Assembly: GCA_964503335.1 (NCBI GenBank)
Contig: CAZCZZ010000019.1
Span: 1 to 59,077, forward strand
Length of the DNA stretch: 59,077 nucleotides
From: CAZCZZ01 sp964503335
Lineage (GTDB): Bacteria; Verrucomicrobiota; Kiritimatiellia; CAIVKH01
Direction: 5' to 3'
Shown piece by piece: positions 7,806 to 15,834 of this stretch. Under the pieces are notes generated by a model, which ran no database searches, was not told the origin of the DNA, and saw only the letters and a program-made list of their open reading frames with translations. Positions within the stretch are counted from its first letter, which is position 1, and each line of letters begins with the position of its first letter. A program made the position numbers and the translations under genes.

Positions 7806-9920
7806 ATGCGATCAGTCGAAGCTCGGTTCAACAGCAGTCTTGTCCGGTCCATTCTTCTCACGCTCGGATTATGCGCCTCATCGGCCTTGGCCCAGAGCAC
7901 CATTTTCTATGAAACGATGGGTACGGTCGGTGGCACGGTGCAGCTCACAGCGCACGAAGCAGCAAACGGATTCGACAACGATGCACTTACGATGACGGGC
8001 GGCGGTGCAGTGAGCAACTCCGATATCCGGGCCACCAGTGTTTCGGCGGGATACACGAACTCGGCGGGCAGTGCAGCATCCGGCGCGGCGAACACGTTCT
8101 TCTCGGCCAACTTTGAGCGCGGGTTTGCGGTCGAAGGCATCAACGCGGCCGGGTACAACGACCTGACCCTTGAGTTCGGGTATCGCAAGGAAGCGACGAC
8201 AAGCAACGCCACGTTCAACGTCCAATGGTCCACCAACGCGGGAACGATCTGGACGGGACTCACCCTGACGAACTATCCGGCGGAAAACGCCGCCGTGGGG
8301 TGGTATTTGATTTCAGCCGGCCTTCCGCCGGAAGCTGCGGCATCCGGTCTCAGCATCCGGTGGCTGCGCGCGGCAACACCGAACGGGAACTCCATCCGGG
8401 TCGATGACATCCTGCTGCGCGGCAGTTCAGCCACAGCGCCTGAAGTCATCGTCACAACGCCCAACGCAACGGTCCCGTTTGAAACGAATGCGGTCGATGT
8501 GGCGGGTACGGCAAACGCCAATACCGTCGGACAACTGACGTGGACCAACAGCCTCACCGGATCGTCGGGCACTATCGCCGCGGCGCTAAACTGGACGGTT
8601 CCATCCGTCGGCCTGAACGTCGGCACAAACCTGATCACGGTGTCTGGCACGAACAACTCCGGCTCTGCGTCCTCGGACAATGTGTCGATCATCCGCCTGG
8701 CTGCGATCGTGACGAATGTGCAGTTCACGGCGGCCTCGGCTACGGTGCCCGAAGCATCGGCGGTGGTGACGGTGACGGTCTACAAGACCACGGCCGACGG
8801 AAACGTCAGCGGCGAAGTGGGCCTTTCAGGTTCCGCCGCCGAAACATCCGACTTCACAATCAACACCACGAACTTCACGCTGTCCGGCGCGACGACTTCA
8901 GCCACGTTTGAAGTGACTGTCGTCGATGACGGCGACCTGGAGTCTGCGGAGACGGTCATACTGACCATCACGAATGTAACGGGTGGAACCCTCGGCACGC
9001 CTTCCGCGTACACACTCACGATCAGCGCCAACGACGCGCCAGCGCCGCCGAATGCGCCGGTCTGGATCAACGAGATGAACTACGATGACCCCGGCGCGGA
9101 CTCCAACGAGTTCATCGAGGTCGCTGGCCCTGCCGGCACAGATCTCTCGGTCTATTCGTTGATCTTGTACAATGGTGGAAACGGCTTGCTCTACGCGTCG
9201 AACGCGTTGAGCGGAACGCTGACCAACGACGGTTGTGGCTACAGCACCGTGGTGCAGTCGTATGCGCCTAACGGTTTCCAGAATGGTCCTGATGCGGTGG
9301 CCATCGTTTCGAACGGGACAACCGTCATACAGTTCCTCAGTTACGGCGGCAGTTTCACGGCATTGGACGGGCCCGCACTGGGCCTGACCTCCGTGAATAT
9401 CGGCTCGGACCCCGGCGCCGGATCACTGCAACTTACGGGCACCGGAAATGCGTACTCCGAATTCACGTGGGTCACGAACTCGACGTTCTCCCAGAACGCC
9501 CTCAATGCCGGCCAGACCATCGATCCTTGCGGCGGCGGAAATCCCGAGCTCGACGCGTGGAAGACGCTCTACTGGGGTTCGGTCGGTGCGTACACCGGCG
9601 ACAGCGCCGATGACGATGCCGATGGCTCGCTTAACATTGAGGAGTTCATCGCGGGAACGATTCCCGTCGTCGCGGGCGGAGGAGCCACAAACTTCTTCCG
9701 GGTTGCGAACATCGTGAACTCGAATGGATCACAGATCGTCATCAACCCCTCCGTCACCGGACGCCTCTACAGCGTGTACGGAACGACCAACTTGGTCGAC
9801 GGTAACTCGTGGTCACCTGTGACAACGGATGTGCTGGGCACAGGCTCGTCGCTCAACTTGACGGGCGGTACCGCGAATGCCCAGTCCTTCCGCGTCATCG
9901 TGGAGATGGAAAACCCGTAA
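7806..9920 (+). CDS. Secreted lamin-tail/Calx-beta modular protein
   Basis: 704 residues with a signal peptide (about 1-29, ending SSALA). An N-terminal beta-rich region is followed by an Ig-like segment (about 215-300) that matches one in the GH31 protein (GTNLITVSGTNN versus GTNLITVTATN). Next is a Calx-beta domain (about 303-405) and a lamin-tail-like domain starting WINEMNYDDPGADSNEFIEV, found in many extracellular bacterial proteins. The C-terminus has the Asp-rich segment DSADDDADGSLNIEEF and a short beta domain (GRLYSVYGTTNL). No catalytic motif is visible, so an adhesive or structural surface role is the best guess. The ATG has AGGGGGAT five bases upstream. A LacI-type palindrome at 7694 suggests shared control with the glucan-degrading genes. 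Confidence 0.85.
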   Translation: MRSVEARFNSSLVRSILLTLGLCASSALAQSTIFYETMGTVGGTVQLTAHEAANGFDNDALTMTGGGAVSNSDIRATSVSAGYTNSAGSAASGAANTFFSANFERGFAVEGINAAGYNDLTLEFGYRKEATTSNATFNVQWSTNAGTIWTGLTLTNYPAENAAVGWYLISAGLPPEAAASGLSIRWLRAATPNGNSIRVDDILLRGSSATAPEVIVTTPNATVPFETNAVDVAGTANANTVGQLTWTNSLTGSSGTIAAALNWTVPSVGLNVGTNLITVSGTNNSGSASSDNVSIIRLAAIVTNVQFTAASATVPEASAVVTVTVYKTTADGNVSGEVGLSGSAAETSDFTINTTNFTLSGATTSATFEVTVVDDGDLESAETVILTITNVTGGTLGTPSAYTLTISANDAPAPPNAPVWINEMNYDDPGADSNEFIEVAGPAGTDLSVYSLILYNGGNGLLYASNALSGTLTNDGCGYSTVVQSYAPNGFQNGPDAVAIVSNGTTVIQFLSYGGSFTALDGPALGLTSVNIGSDPGAGSLQLTGTGNAYSEFTWVTNSTFSQNALNAGQTIDPCGGGNPELDAWKTLYWGSVGAYTGDSADDDADGSLNIEEFIAGTIPVVAGGGATNFFRVANIVNSNGSQIVINPSVTGRLYSVYGTTNLVDGNSWSPVTTDVLGTGSSLNLTGGTANAQSFRVIVEMENP

Positions 9921-9953
9921 CAGTTTCAGTCAGGCTTAGCTGCCATGACAGAG

Positions 9954-9983
9954 TGAAGCCGCGCCTTCCAAGGCGCGGCTTCA
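9954..9983. terminator. Bidirectional terminator-like hairpin
   Basis: Perfect 14-base stem: TGAAGCCGCGCCTT (9954-9967) and AAGGCGCGGCTTCA (9970-9983) with a 2-base loop, followed on the plus strand by TGTTTCT. It sits between the convergent genes ending at 9920 and 9996 and probably serves both. Confidence 0.8.
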
Positions 9984-9995
9984 TGTTTCTCGACT

Positions 9996-12587
9996 TCACA
10001 TGCGCGAGAGCTGGCGACGACGCAAACGCCAAGCGACGATGGCTGTCACGCCCATCGCAAGGAGCAGACCGGTGCCCGGCTCCGGAACAATCATCGGCGC
10101 GCTCGCCGGATCAATGTCTTTCAAGCCGGCTTGCGCATACTGTTCCTGCGTCTCAAGGACGACGGCGCCGGAGACCGGCGTGACCAGCTGCCACGTTACG
10201 GCGAGCCGGATTGCTTCCTTCTGTGCGTCGCTTCCCCGACCTCCCGCCAGCCTCTGAATCTCGTCAGCGGCCCAAAGCCGCGCAAGATGATGCGAGGCCT
10301 TGATGGATGCCGTGACGGGCTGCTCGGGGGTGGTGGTCCGGACCAGGGTATAGGACAGCTCCTTCCCGGTGATGATCCTGGACAGCCGTTCCATATCCGC
10401 CGCTTTGTTCTCTGTCGCCGGAACACTTCGTATGGGGTGCTGTCCGGGGAGACTCTCCACCAAGCGGTTTGGTCCGGCGCCAAACTGATACGAGAGGATG
10501 ACCGGCCTGCCGGGGCGACGTTCGAAGCGTTGTTTCAGTTGCTCGCTGTGTGGCGATTCCATCGGTTGTGTGGCATGGAGCCACAGGACCGTGCCGTACT
10601 CCCGTGCCGCCGCGTACTCCCAGGCGAGCACGAGAGCCGGGACGTTGTCGCGGCCGCCGGCAAATTCAAACCGGGCCAGATCTTCCGACCGATTTACGCC
10701 CTCGAACTGCCTCACGGACGCATCGTCGGCCACAAACACCGTGGTCTCGATACCTGCGGGAAGATTGACCAGCATCGTCTCAACCAGCGGTTTCCACTCC
10801 TTCATCCGGCGTGATCCGTCGATCACGATCGCGAGACGATCGGGTGCCGGCGGCGTGTCGCCAAGGATCTGCTGCCGGATGAACCCTCTCCCCGTCCTCG
10901 AATCGTCACACCACGCTTCGCTTCGACCCGCGGTACGGGCAACTGCGATGGCCATGGGATTCGTGAGGTCCTGCGGCCGCAGGTCGCCGCGCAAGGCGTG
11001 GACTCCGCCCTGAAGGTGCTCTTCCGTGAGCGATGTCCCGGTTGTTGTGACCGGCTGATCGGACTCAATCCAGCAGGAGGGCTTCAAGCTTGTGGCAAAG
11101 CTGAAGTTCTCCTCGAGAAAGCGGGGCAGGATCAATCGGGCCGACAGGTCATCGGCCAGCGCCAGCGGCACCGACATACCGACGCGGACCTTCATGGTGC
11201 CGCCGTTGGGCGGAACGGGGAAGCACTGCATCAGCACGCGGTCGGGTCCGCACGTTGTGACAAGGACGGGATCGCGACGGCGCTGGACCACGGCTTTGTA
11301 GGCCGCCTTGGTTTCGCCCCGCCCCCCGAACGCAGCCTCGCGTTCTTCCCCGTCGATCCAAAGCGTCAACCGTGAGACGGAAGCGCCCGGCGGAAGCAGA
11401 ATCTGCGCGCGCGCTTCGCGTTGAACGTTGGCGATATTCCAGAACACCATCGTCCACTCGACGTAGGCGAGGCCCGCCTCGGCCTCGACCTTTGCATCGA
11501 GTCGCGACTGTTGAAGGGAGAGGCCGGTGACCTTGTTGGCTACGACGTCGCCACCCTGGGAGAAATCCCACTCATCGAAGGTCGCCCTGACGCCGCGAAG
11601 ACCGCGTCGTACCGGTGGTTTCACGACGTTAAAGGGTGTTCCTGTTACGCGGTAGTAGATGTCGCGCGCCGCGTTGATCGAGACGTCGGCGCCCATGGTG
11701 AGGAACACGCTGGTGGGTGTCGCAATCGTCGCGCTCGGATAACACGACTTCAGCATCACATCGGGATCCCCGATGGAGCGAAGGAGCCGCAGGCCCATCC
11801 TCTGCTTCGCAGGCGACTCGGAATTGGCGAGCCCTAGCATATACCTCGTTCCGATGTGCGGGCTTTCGATGACTACGAGCGCGGCGATGACGAGGAAGGT
11901 GCGGGGCCAAAGGCGGGTGGGGGGCGGAAAGCCCTGCTGCCGCGCGGAGGCGATCCGCATGCGGATCCGGAGACGGAGCGCCACGAGCAGCGAGATGAGT
12001 GGGGCAAGCGGTATGAGGCCCGCGCCGAAGTAGATGATGCCAATGACGGCGAATGGAGTAAACAGGGCGAACTGCAAGGCGTAGTAGATCGCGATGCCGA
12101 TCGCAAACGGGCTGAGCATCGCCGCAGCCTTGGCCGCATTGGGCGCAGTTCCGGACAGCGCCATGAGCGCAAACAGGTTGGAGACGGGGACAAGCGCCAC
12201 CAGGACAACGTTGAACCAGGTCGGGAGCGGGTCGAAGAGCGTCTCGCGGCATATACCGCTGAAGAGTTCAAAGAGCAGAACGCCGAACGGCAGGATCACA
12301 CCGAAGATCAGCGAAAGGGCGAAGTTGATCGGCGGAAGCTTGGGTGCAGGTTCAAGAGTTGGTGACCGGTGCGAGAAGTCAGCGTTGGGTGGCTGGAGCG
12401 ATGATAGCAGTAGCAACACGGCGTCGGCGGTGAGGTTCGAAGCGTCCTTCGTTTCCTCGGCGATATGCTGGCGCCAGCTGGCGAAGACCTCGTCGGGGTC
12501 AGCGCCCGAGGCCAGCAGCTGCTCGCGCTGCGCCTCGCAGAATCGCTGGAACGCATCTTCCGCAGAAGGAGGCCAGGGTGTGTTCAT
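9996..12587 (-). CDS. PEP-CTERM integral membrane protein with VIT and vWA-like domains
   Basis: 863 residues. A cytoplasmic N-terminus (about 1-90) has no leader. Several hydrophobic segments follow between about 95 and 240 (for example FALSLIFGVILPFGVLLFEL). The outer part has a VIT-like domain (about 375-475, LPPGASVSRLTLWIDG, FPVPPNGGTMKV) and a vWA-like segment (LAIVIDGSRRMKEWKP) with a MIDAS-like D-G-S order. The extreme C-terminus is a canonical PEP-CTERM tail: VPEPGTGLLLAMG, a hydrophobic helix, then RLRRR. PEP-CTERM tails are substrates of exosortases; no exosortase gene is in this window. The ATG overlaps the padR stop by 4 bases (ATGA), so the two are translationally coupled. Its role is unknown. 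Confidence 0.85.
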   Translation of the reverse strand: MNTPWPPSAEDAFQRFCEAQREQLLASGADPDEVFASWRQHIAEETKDASNLTADAVLLLLSSLQPPNADFSHRSPTLEPAPKLPPINFALSLIFGVILPFGVLLFELFSGICRETLFDPLPTWFNVVLVALVPVSNLFALMALSGTAPNAAKAAAMLSPFAIGIAIYYALQFALFTPFAVIGIIYFGAGLIPLAPLISLLVALRLRIRMRIASARQQGFPPPTRLWPRTFLVIAALVVIESPHIGTRYMLGLANSESPAKQRMGLRLLRSIGDPDVMLKSCYPSATIATPTSVFLTMGADVSINAARDIYYRVTGTPFNVVKPPVRRGLRGVRATFDEWDFSQGGDVVANKVTGLSLQQSRLDAKVEAEAGLAYVEWTMVFWNIANVQREARAQILLPPGASVSRLTLWIDGEEREAAFGGRGETKAAYKAVVQRRRDPVLVTTCGPDRVLMQCFPVPPNGGTMKVRVGMSVPLALADDLSARLILPRFLEENFSFATSLKPSCWIESDQPVTTTGTSLTEEHLQGGVHALRGDLRPQDLTNPMAIAVARTAGRSEAWCDDSRTGRGFIRQQILGDTPPAPDRLAIVIDGSRRMKEWKPLVETMLVNLPAGIETTVFVADDASVRQFEGVNRSEDLARFEFAGGRDNVPALVLAWEYAAAREYGTVLWLHATQPMESPHSEQLKQRFERRPGRPVILSYQFGAGPNRLVESLPGQHPIRSVPATENKAADMERLSRIITGKELSYTLVRTTTPEQPVTASIKASHHLARLWAADEIQRLAGGRGSDAQKEAIRLAVTWQLVTPVSGAVVLETQEQYAQAGLKDIDPASAPMIVPEPGTGLLLAMGVTAIVAWRLRRRQLSRM

Positions 12588-12937
12588 ATGTCATTCCTCA
12601 TGTCATGGAGTTTGGCGCGCTGCCGCGCGATCAGGTCGGTGTGCTTGTCCATCATCGCGAGTACGCGGCGCCCCCGCGCCGTGAGGGAGTAGTATTTCCT
12701 CGCCGGGCCTTCGCTGGACTCGACGAGGCGCGACGTGATCAAGCCCTGCAGCCGCAGCCGGGATAGCAGCGGATAAAGCGTGCCCTCGGTGACGTCGAGT
12801 CCCGGCAGCGCCGTCAGCGTCTTGACCAGGTCATACCCGTAGCGCTCGCCGCTGCCGAGGGAGCTCAACACGCAGTGATCCAGAAGCCCCCGCCGCAGCT
12901 GAATCACCCAGTTCTCAAAGTACTCCTCCTGATCCAT
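12584..12937 (-). CDS. PadR-family transcriptional regulator
   Basis: 117 residues with the PadR winged-helix layout: GLLDHCVLSSLGSGERYGYDLVKTL, then EGTLYPLLSRLRLQGLI (the family signature around the recognition helix and wing), then KYYSLTARGRRVL. A short C-terminal helix would mediate dimerisation. PadR proteins are usually autorepressors that respond to small molecules or envelope stress. The gene is first in a two-gene operon with the VIT/PEP-CTERM protein, overlapping it by 4 bases, so it probably controls that membrane protein and itself. A perfect palindrome lies just upstream of its start and is the likely operator. Confidence 0.93.
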   Translation of the reverse strand: MDQEEYFENWVIQLRRGLLDHCVLSSLGSGERYGYDLVKTLTALPGLDVTEGTLYPLLSRLRLQGLITSRLVESSEGPARKYYSLTARGRRVLAMMDKHTDLIARQRAKLHDMRNDI

Positions 12938-12952
12938 AGCTACCTAGTAACA

Positions 12953-12964
12953 CAAGGTACCTTG
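12953..12964. promoter_or_regulatory. Candidate PadR operator
   Basis: CAAGGTACCTTG is a perfect 12-base palindrome 16 bases upstream of the padR start, with the related TACCTAGTA at 12941-12949 between it and the gene. Position and symmetry fit autoregulation. Binding is inferred, not shown. Confidence 0.5.
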
Positions 12965-13093
12965 CAGTGCAAGCTATAGAAATGCAGGCATACGGTCGGG
13001 CTTTCCCTTACTGGAGCATCGGGATGGTGCGCGGTAACTTTGCTTTGTCTGAAAACTGCCTGCGGGTATAGTCGCGCGTCTGGGAAACGACTT

Positions 13094-14479
13094 ATGAAAA
13101 CACGGACGGAAAAAGACTCACTCGGAACCCTCGAAGTGCCTGCGGACGCGTTCTACGGCGTCCATACGTGCCGATCGATTGTGAATTTCAATGTGGCGGG
13201 GGAGCCGATCCCGGTGGATTTGATCTACGCGATTGCGAAGATGAAGCATGCCTGTGCGCGGGCGAATCATGCGCTGGGGCTGCTCGACGACAAGAAGACG
13301 GCCGCGATCGAAGAAGCGTGCCGGCAGATTATTGCCGGGAAATTCGACAACCAGTTTCCGATCGATGTTTTCCAGGCCGGTTCCGGCACCTCGACCAACA
13401 TGAACGTGAACGAGGTGATCGCGAACATCGCCAACGAAATCCTTGGTGGAAAGCGCGGCGACCGTCATCTCGTGCATCCCAACGACGATGTCAACAAGGG
13501 CCAATCCACGAACAACATCTTCCCGTCCGGTATCCGCGTCGCCTGTGTGGATCTTTCGGTGGGCGTCCTGTCGGCGCTCAAGACCCTGGTTGCGGAACTG
13601 ACGGAGAAAGAGGGCGAGTTCGCCGACGTCATCAAGAGCGGACGCACACACCTGCAGGACGCGGTACCGGTCACGCTCGGACAGGAATTCGCCGCATGGG
13701 CCCATGCGTTGACCAAGGCTATGGCGCGAATCGAGCGTGCGAAAAAGAACCTGCTGGAGATTGGCGAAGGCGGAAACGCCATCGGCACGGGTGTGAACAC
13801 GAAGAAGAACTTCCGACCCTTCATTGCGCGCGAGCTCGCGGCGATCACCGGCGAGGCGTATCGCCCCGCAGAGAATGGCATCGAGATCACGCAGTTCCTG
13901 ACCGACATGGCCGAGATGTCGTCGGCTCTTCGTCTGGCGGCGATGGACATCGGGAAGCTCTGCAACGACCTGCGCTTGATGGCCTCGGGTCCGAACACCG
14001 GTTTCGCCGAAATCGTGCTGCCCCCCGTCGAGCCCGGTTCGTCGATCATGCCCGGCAAGATCAATCCAAGCATCTGCGAAGCGGCCAACATGGCCTGCAT
14101 CCAGGTCATGGGACACGATCACGCCGTGCAGCTTGCCGCTGCCGCGGGTCAGCTTGAGCTGAACACCCACATGCCCGTCACCGGCTACAACCTGGTGAAA
14201 GCGATGCACATTCTTACCCGATGCGCCCTGATGCTTGCGAACAAATGCATCAAGGGCATCAGCGCGAACCGTGAGACGTGTTACGGCTACTTCGAAAACA
14301 GCGGAGGCCTCGGCACGATCCTCAACCCGAAACTCGGCTACGACCGCGTATCGGAGCTCGTAAAGGAATCCCTCAAGGTCAAGAAGACCGTCCGCCAGCT
14401 CGTGGTCGAGAAGGGGATCATGACCGACGCCGAGTTCGAGAAGCTGGTGAAGACCTCGACGGGACCGAATCTGGACTAG
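13094..14479 (+). CDS. fumC: Class II fumarate hydratase (fumarase/aspartase superfamily)
   Basis: 461 residues. The superfamily signature GSSIMPGKINP (catalytic SS loop) is present, with SGRTHLQDAVPVTLGQE and HPNDDVNKGQSTNNIFPS around the active site. The reaction would be reversible hydration of fumarate to malate in the TCA cycle. After the signature, ICEAANMACIQVMGHD fits fumarases (CEA) rather than aspartases (PEVVNQ). However, the C-terminal segment (AGQLELN, KCIKGISANRETC) reads more like aspartate ammonia-lyase. The adjacent sdhCAB genes favour fumarase. I chose ATG 13094 (MKTRTEKDSLG); an upstream in-frame start at 13040 adds residues unlike the family. Confidence 0.85.
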   Translation: MKTRTEKDSLGTLEVPADAFYGVHTCRSIVNFNVAGEPIPVDLIYAIAKMKHACARANHALGLLDDKKTAAIEEACRQIIAGKFDNQFPIDVFQAGSGTSTNMNVNEVIANIANEILGGKRGDRHLVHPNDDVNKGQSTNNIFPSGIRVACVDLSVGVLSALKTLVAELTEKEGEFADVIKSGRTHLQDAVPVTLGQEFAAWAHALTKAMARIERAKKNLLEIGEGGNAIGTGVNTKKNFRPFIARELAAITGEAYRPAENGIEITQFLTDMAEMSSALRLAAMDIGKLCNDLRLMASGPNTGFAEIVLPPVEPGSSIMPGKINPSICEAANMACIQVMGHDHAVQLAAAAGQLELNTHMPVTGYNLVKAMHILTRCALMLANKCIKGISANRETCYGYFENSGGLGTILNPKLGYDRVSELVKESLKVKKTVRQLVVEKGIMTDAEFEKLVKTSTGPNLD

Positions 14480-14487
14480 GTTGAATC

Positions 14488-15102
14488 ATGGCCGGAATGC
14501 CCATCAAGAAGCGGAAGCATTACACCTGGGACGACTACCTGACGTTCCCCGACGACCGCCGTTTTGAGATCATCAATGGCGAGGTCTTCGACATGTCGCC
14601 TGCACCGCATCCTGATCACCAACTCGTTCTTGGTGATCTCTATGAAGCCATGAAGTCTCACTTTAAGAACGCACCGTGTCGGATCTACCTTGCTCCGACG
14701 GACGTGAAGTTGTCAGCCGACACCGTTGTTCAGCCGGATATTGTCGTCGTTTGTCCGCCGACAAAGGTGGACAAGTTCATCGACGGGCCTCCGGCTTTGG
14801 CCATTGAGATTCTTTCACCGGGCACGCTCATGCACGATCGCGTGAGGAAGATGCTTCGCTATGCTGCGGCAGGTGTAAAAGAGTATTGGATCGTGTCCGC
14901 GGAGGGGCGATCCGTCGAAGTCTACTCGTTGAATGGCGCCGCATATGAACCGATCGGCGCATTTGTTGCCGACGATACAGTGTCGGGAAGAGTGTTCCCC
15001 AAGATGAAGATTCCAGTAAAAGCTGTTTTCAGCGATATCGCCGGGAACGACGCGCGCGTAGTCAAGGAATCGCGGGCAAGATACAGGACGCGGAGAAAGT
15101 AG
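14488..15102 (+). CDS. Uma2-family protein (DUF820, restriction-endonuclease-like fold)
   Basis: 204 residues. The Uma2 pattern is clear: YTWDDYLTFPDDRRFEIINGEV at the N-terminus, VVQPDIVVVCPP in the middle (putative catalytic Asp), and ALAIEILSPGT followed by KMLRYAAAGVKEYWIVS. Members have a PD-(D/E)XK nuclease-like fold, but their function is not established. The gene starts 8 bases after fumC and ends 3 bases before sdhC, so it is transcribed inside a TCA-cycle operon although it has no obvious metabolic link. ATG 14488 was taken; an in-frame ATG at 14497 is also possible. The basic C-terminus (RARYRTRRK) is a small oddity. Confidence 0.88.
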   Translation: MAGMPIKKRKHYTWDDYLTFPDDRRFEIINGEVFDMSPAPHPDHQLVLGDLYEAMKSHFKNAPCRIYLAPTDVKLSADTVVQPDIVVVCPPTKVDKFIDGPPALAIEILSPGTLMHDRVRKMLRYAAAGVKEYWIVSAEGRSVEVYSLNGAAYEPIGAFVADDTVSGRVFPKMKIPVKAVFSDIAGNDARVVKESRARYRTRRK

Positions 15103-15105
15103 TTT

Positions 15106-15834
15106 ATGAGTTCACAAGCATCATGGTGGTCTTCGGTGGGCAGGAAGTATGTGGCCGCGATCAGTGGCATTGCGCTGATCCTGTTCCTGATCGTGCATCT
15201 GGGCGGCAACCTGACGATGTTTGTCAGCGCCGACCTGTTCAACAGCTACGCGCATCATCTTGAGGCGCTCGGTCCGCTGCTGTATGTGGCCGAGGCCGGT
15301 TTGCTAGCGATCTTCCTGTTTCACGTCTTCTTCGCAGTCAGTGTCCGCCTCGAGCAGAAAAAGGCTCGCCCGGTGGACTATGCGGTGACGGGCAGCAAGG
15401 GCGGACCGAGCAAGATGACGGTCGCGTCCAAGTCGATGCTGATCACCGGGATCGTGCTGATCATCTTCATCCCGCTGCACATCTGGATGTTCAAGTTCAA
15501 CCAGGGAAGCCCGCATCCGACCACGGAGTTGCACGGCAAGGAAGTCAAGGACCTCTACGCGGTGGTCGAGAGCGCGTTCCAGAAGGAGGCGTTCGTTGGT
15601 TTCTATTCGCTGGTGATGATTCTCCTCGGATTGCATCTGCGGCACGGCTTCTGGAGCTCGCTGCAGTCCCTTGGTGCGATGAATCCCAAATGGTCGCCGG
15701 TCATCTATAGCGGCGGCTTGCTCTTCGCCGTGCTCATGGCGGGCGGTTTCCTTGTGTTGCCCATCTGGCTCTATCTCGCAGGTCACTGCGCGTCCTCCTG
15801 TTGCGGGGCCGTGGTCACAGGAGGTGCCCCATGA
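15106..15834 (+). CDS. sdhC: Succinate dehydrogenase cytochrome b558 subunit
   Basis: Membrane anchor of complex II, 242 residues with about five hydrophobic helices. It is of the Bacteroides/Bacillus single-anchor type (three-subunit enzyme, no sdhD). Candidate haem ligands are the histidines in FLIVHLGGNL, FLFHVFFAV, PLHIWMFKF and LLGLHLRHGF. The subunit passes electrons from SdhB to menaquinone through two haems in known relatives. The short C-terminal tail has a Cys pair (ASSCCG). The stop overlaps the sdhA ATG by 4 bases, so sdhC and sdhA are coupled. Confidence 0.94.
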   Translation: MSSQASWWSSVGRKYVAAISGIALILFLIVHLGGNLTMFVSADLFNSYAHHLEALGPLLYVAEAGLLAIFLFHVFFAVSVRLEQKKARPVDYAVTGSKGGPSKMTVASKSMLITGIVLIIFIPLHIWMFKFNQGSPHPTTELHGKEVKDLYAVVESAFQKEAFVGFYSLVMILLGLHLRHGFWSSLQSLGAMNPKWSPVIYSGGLLFAVLMAGGFLVLPIWLYLAGHCASSCCGAVVTGGAP

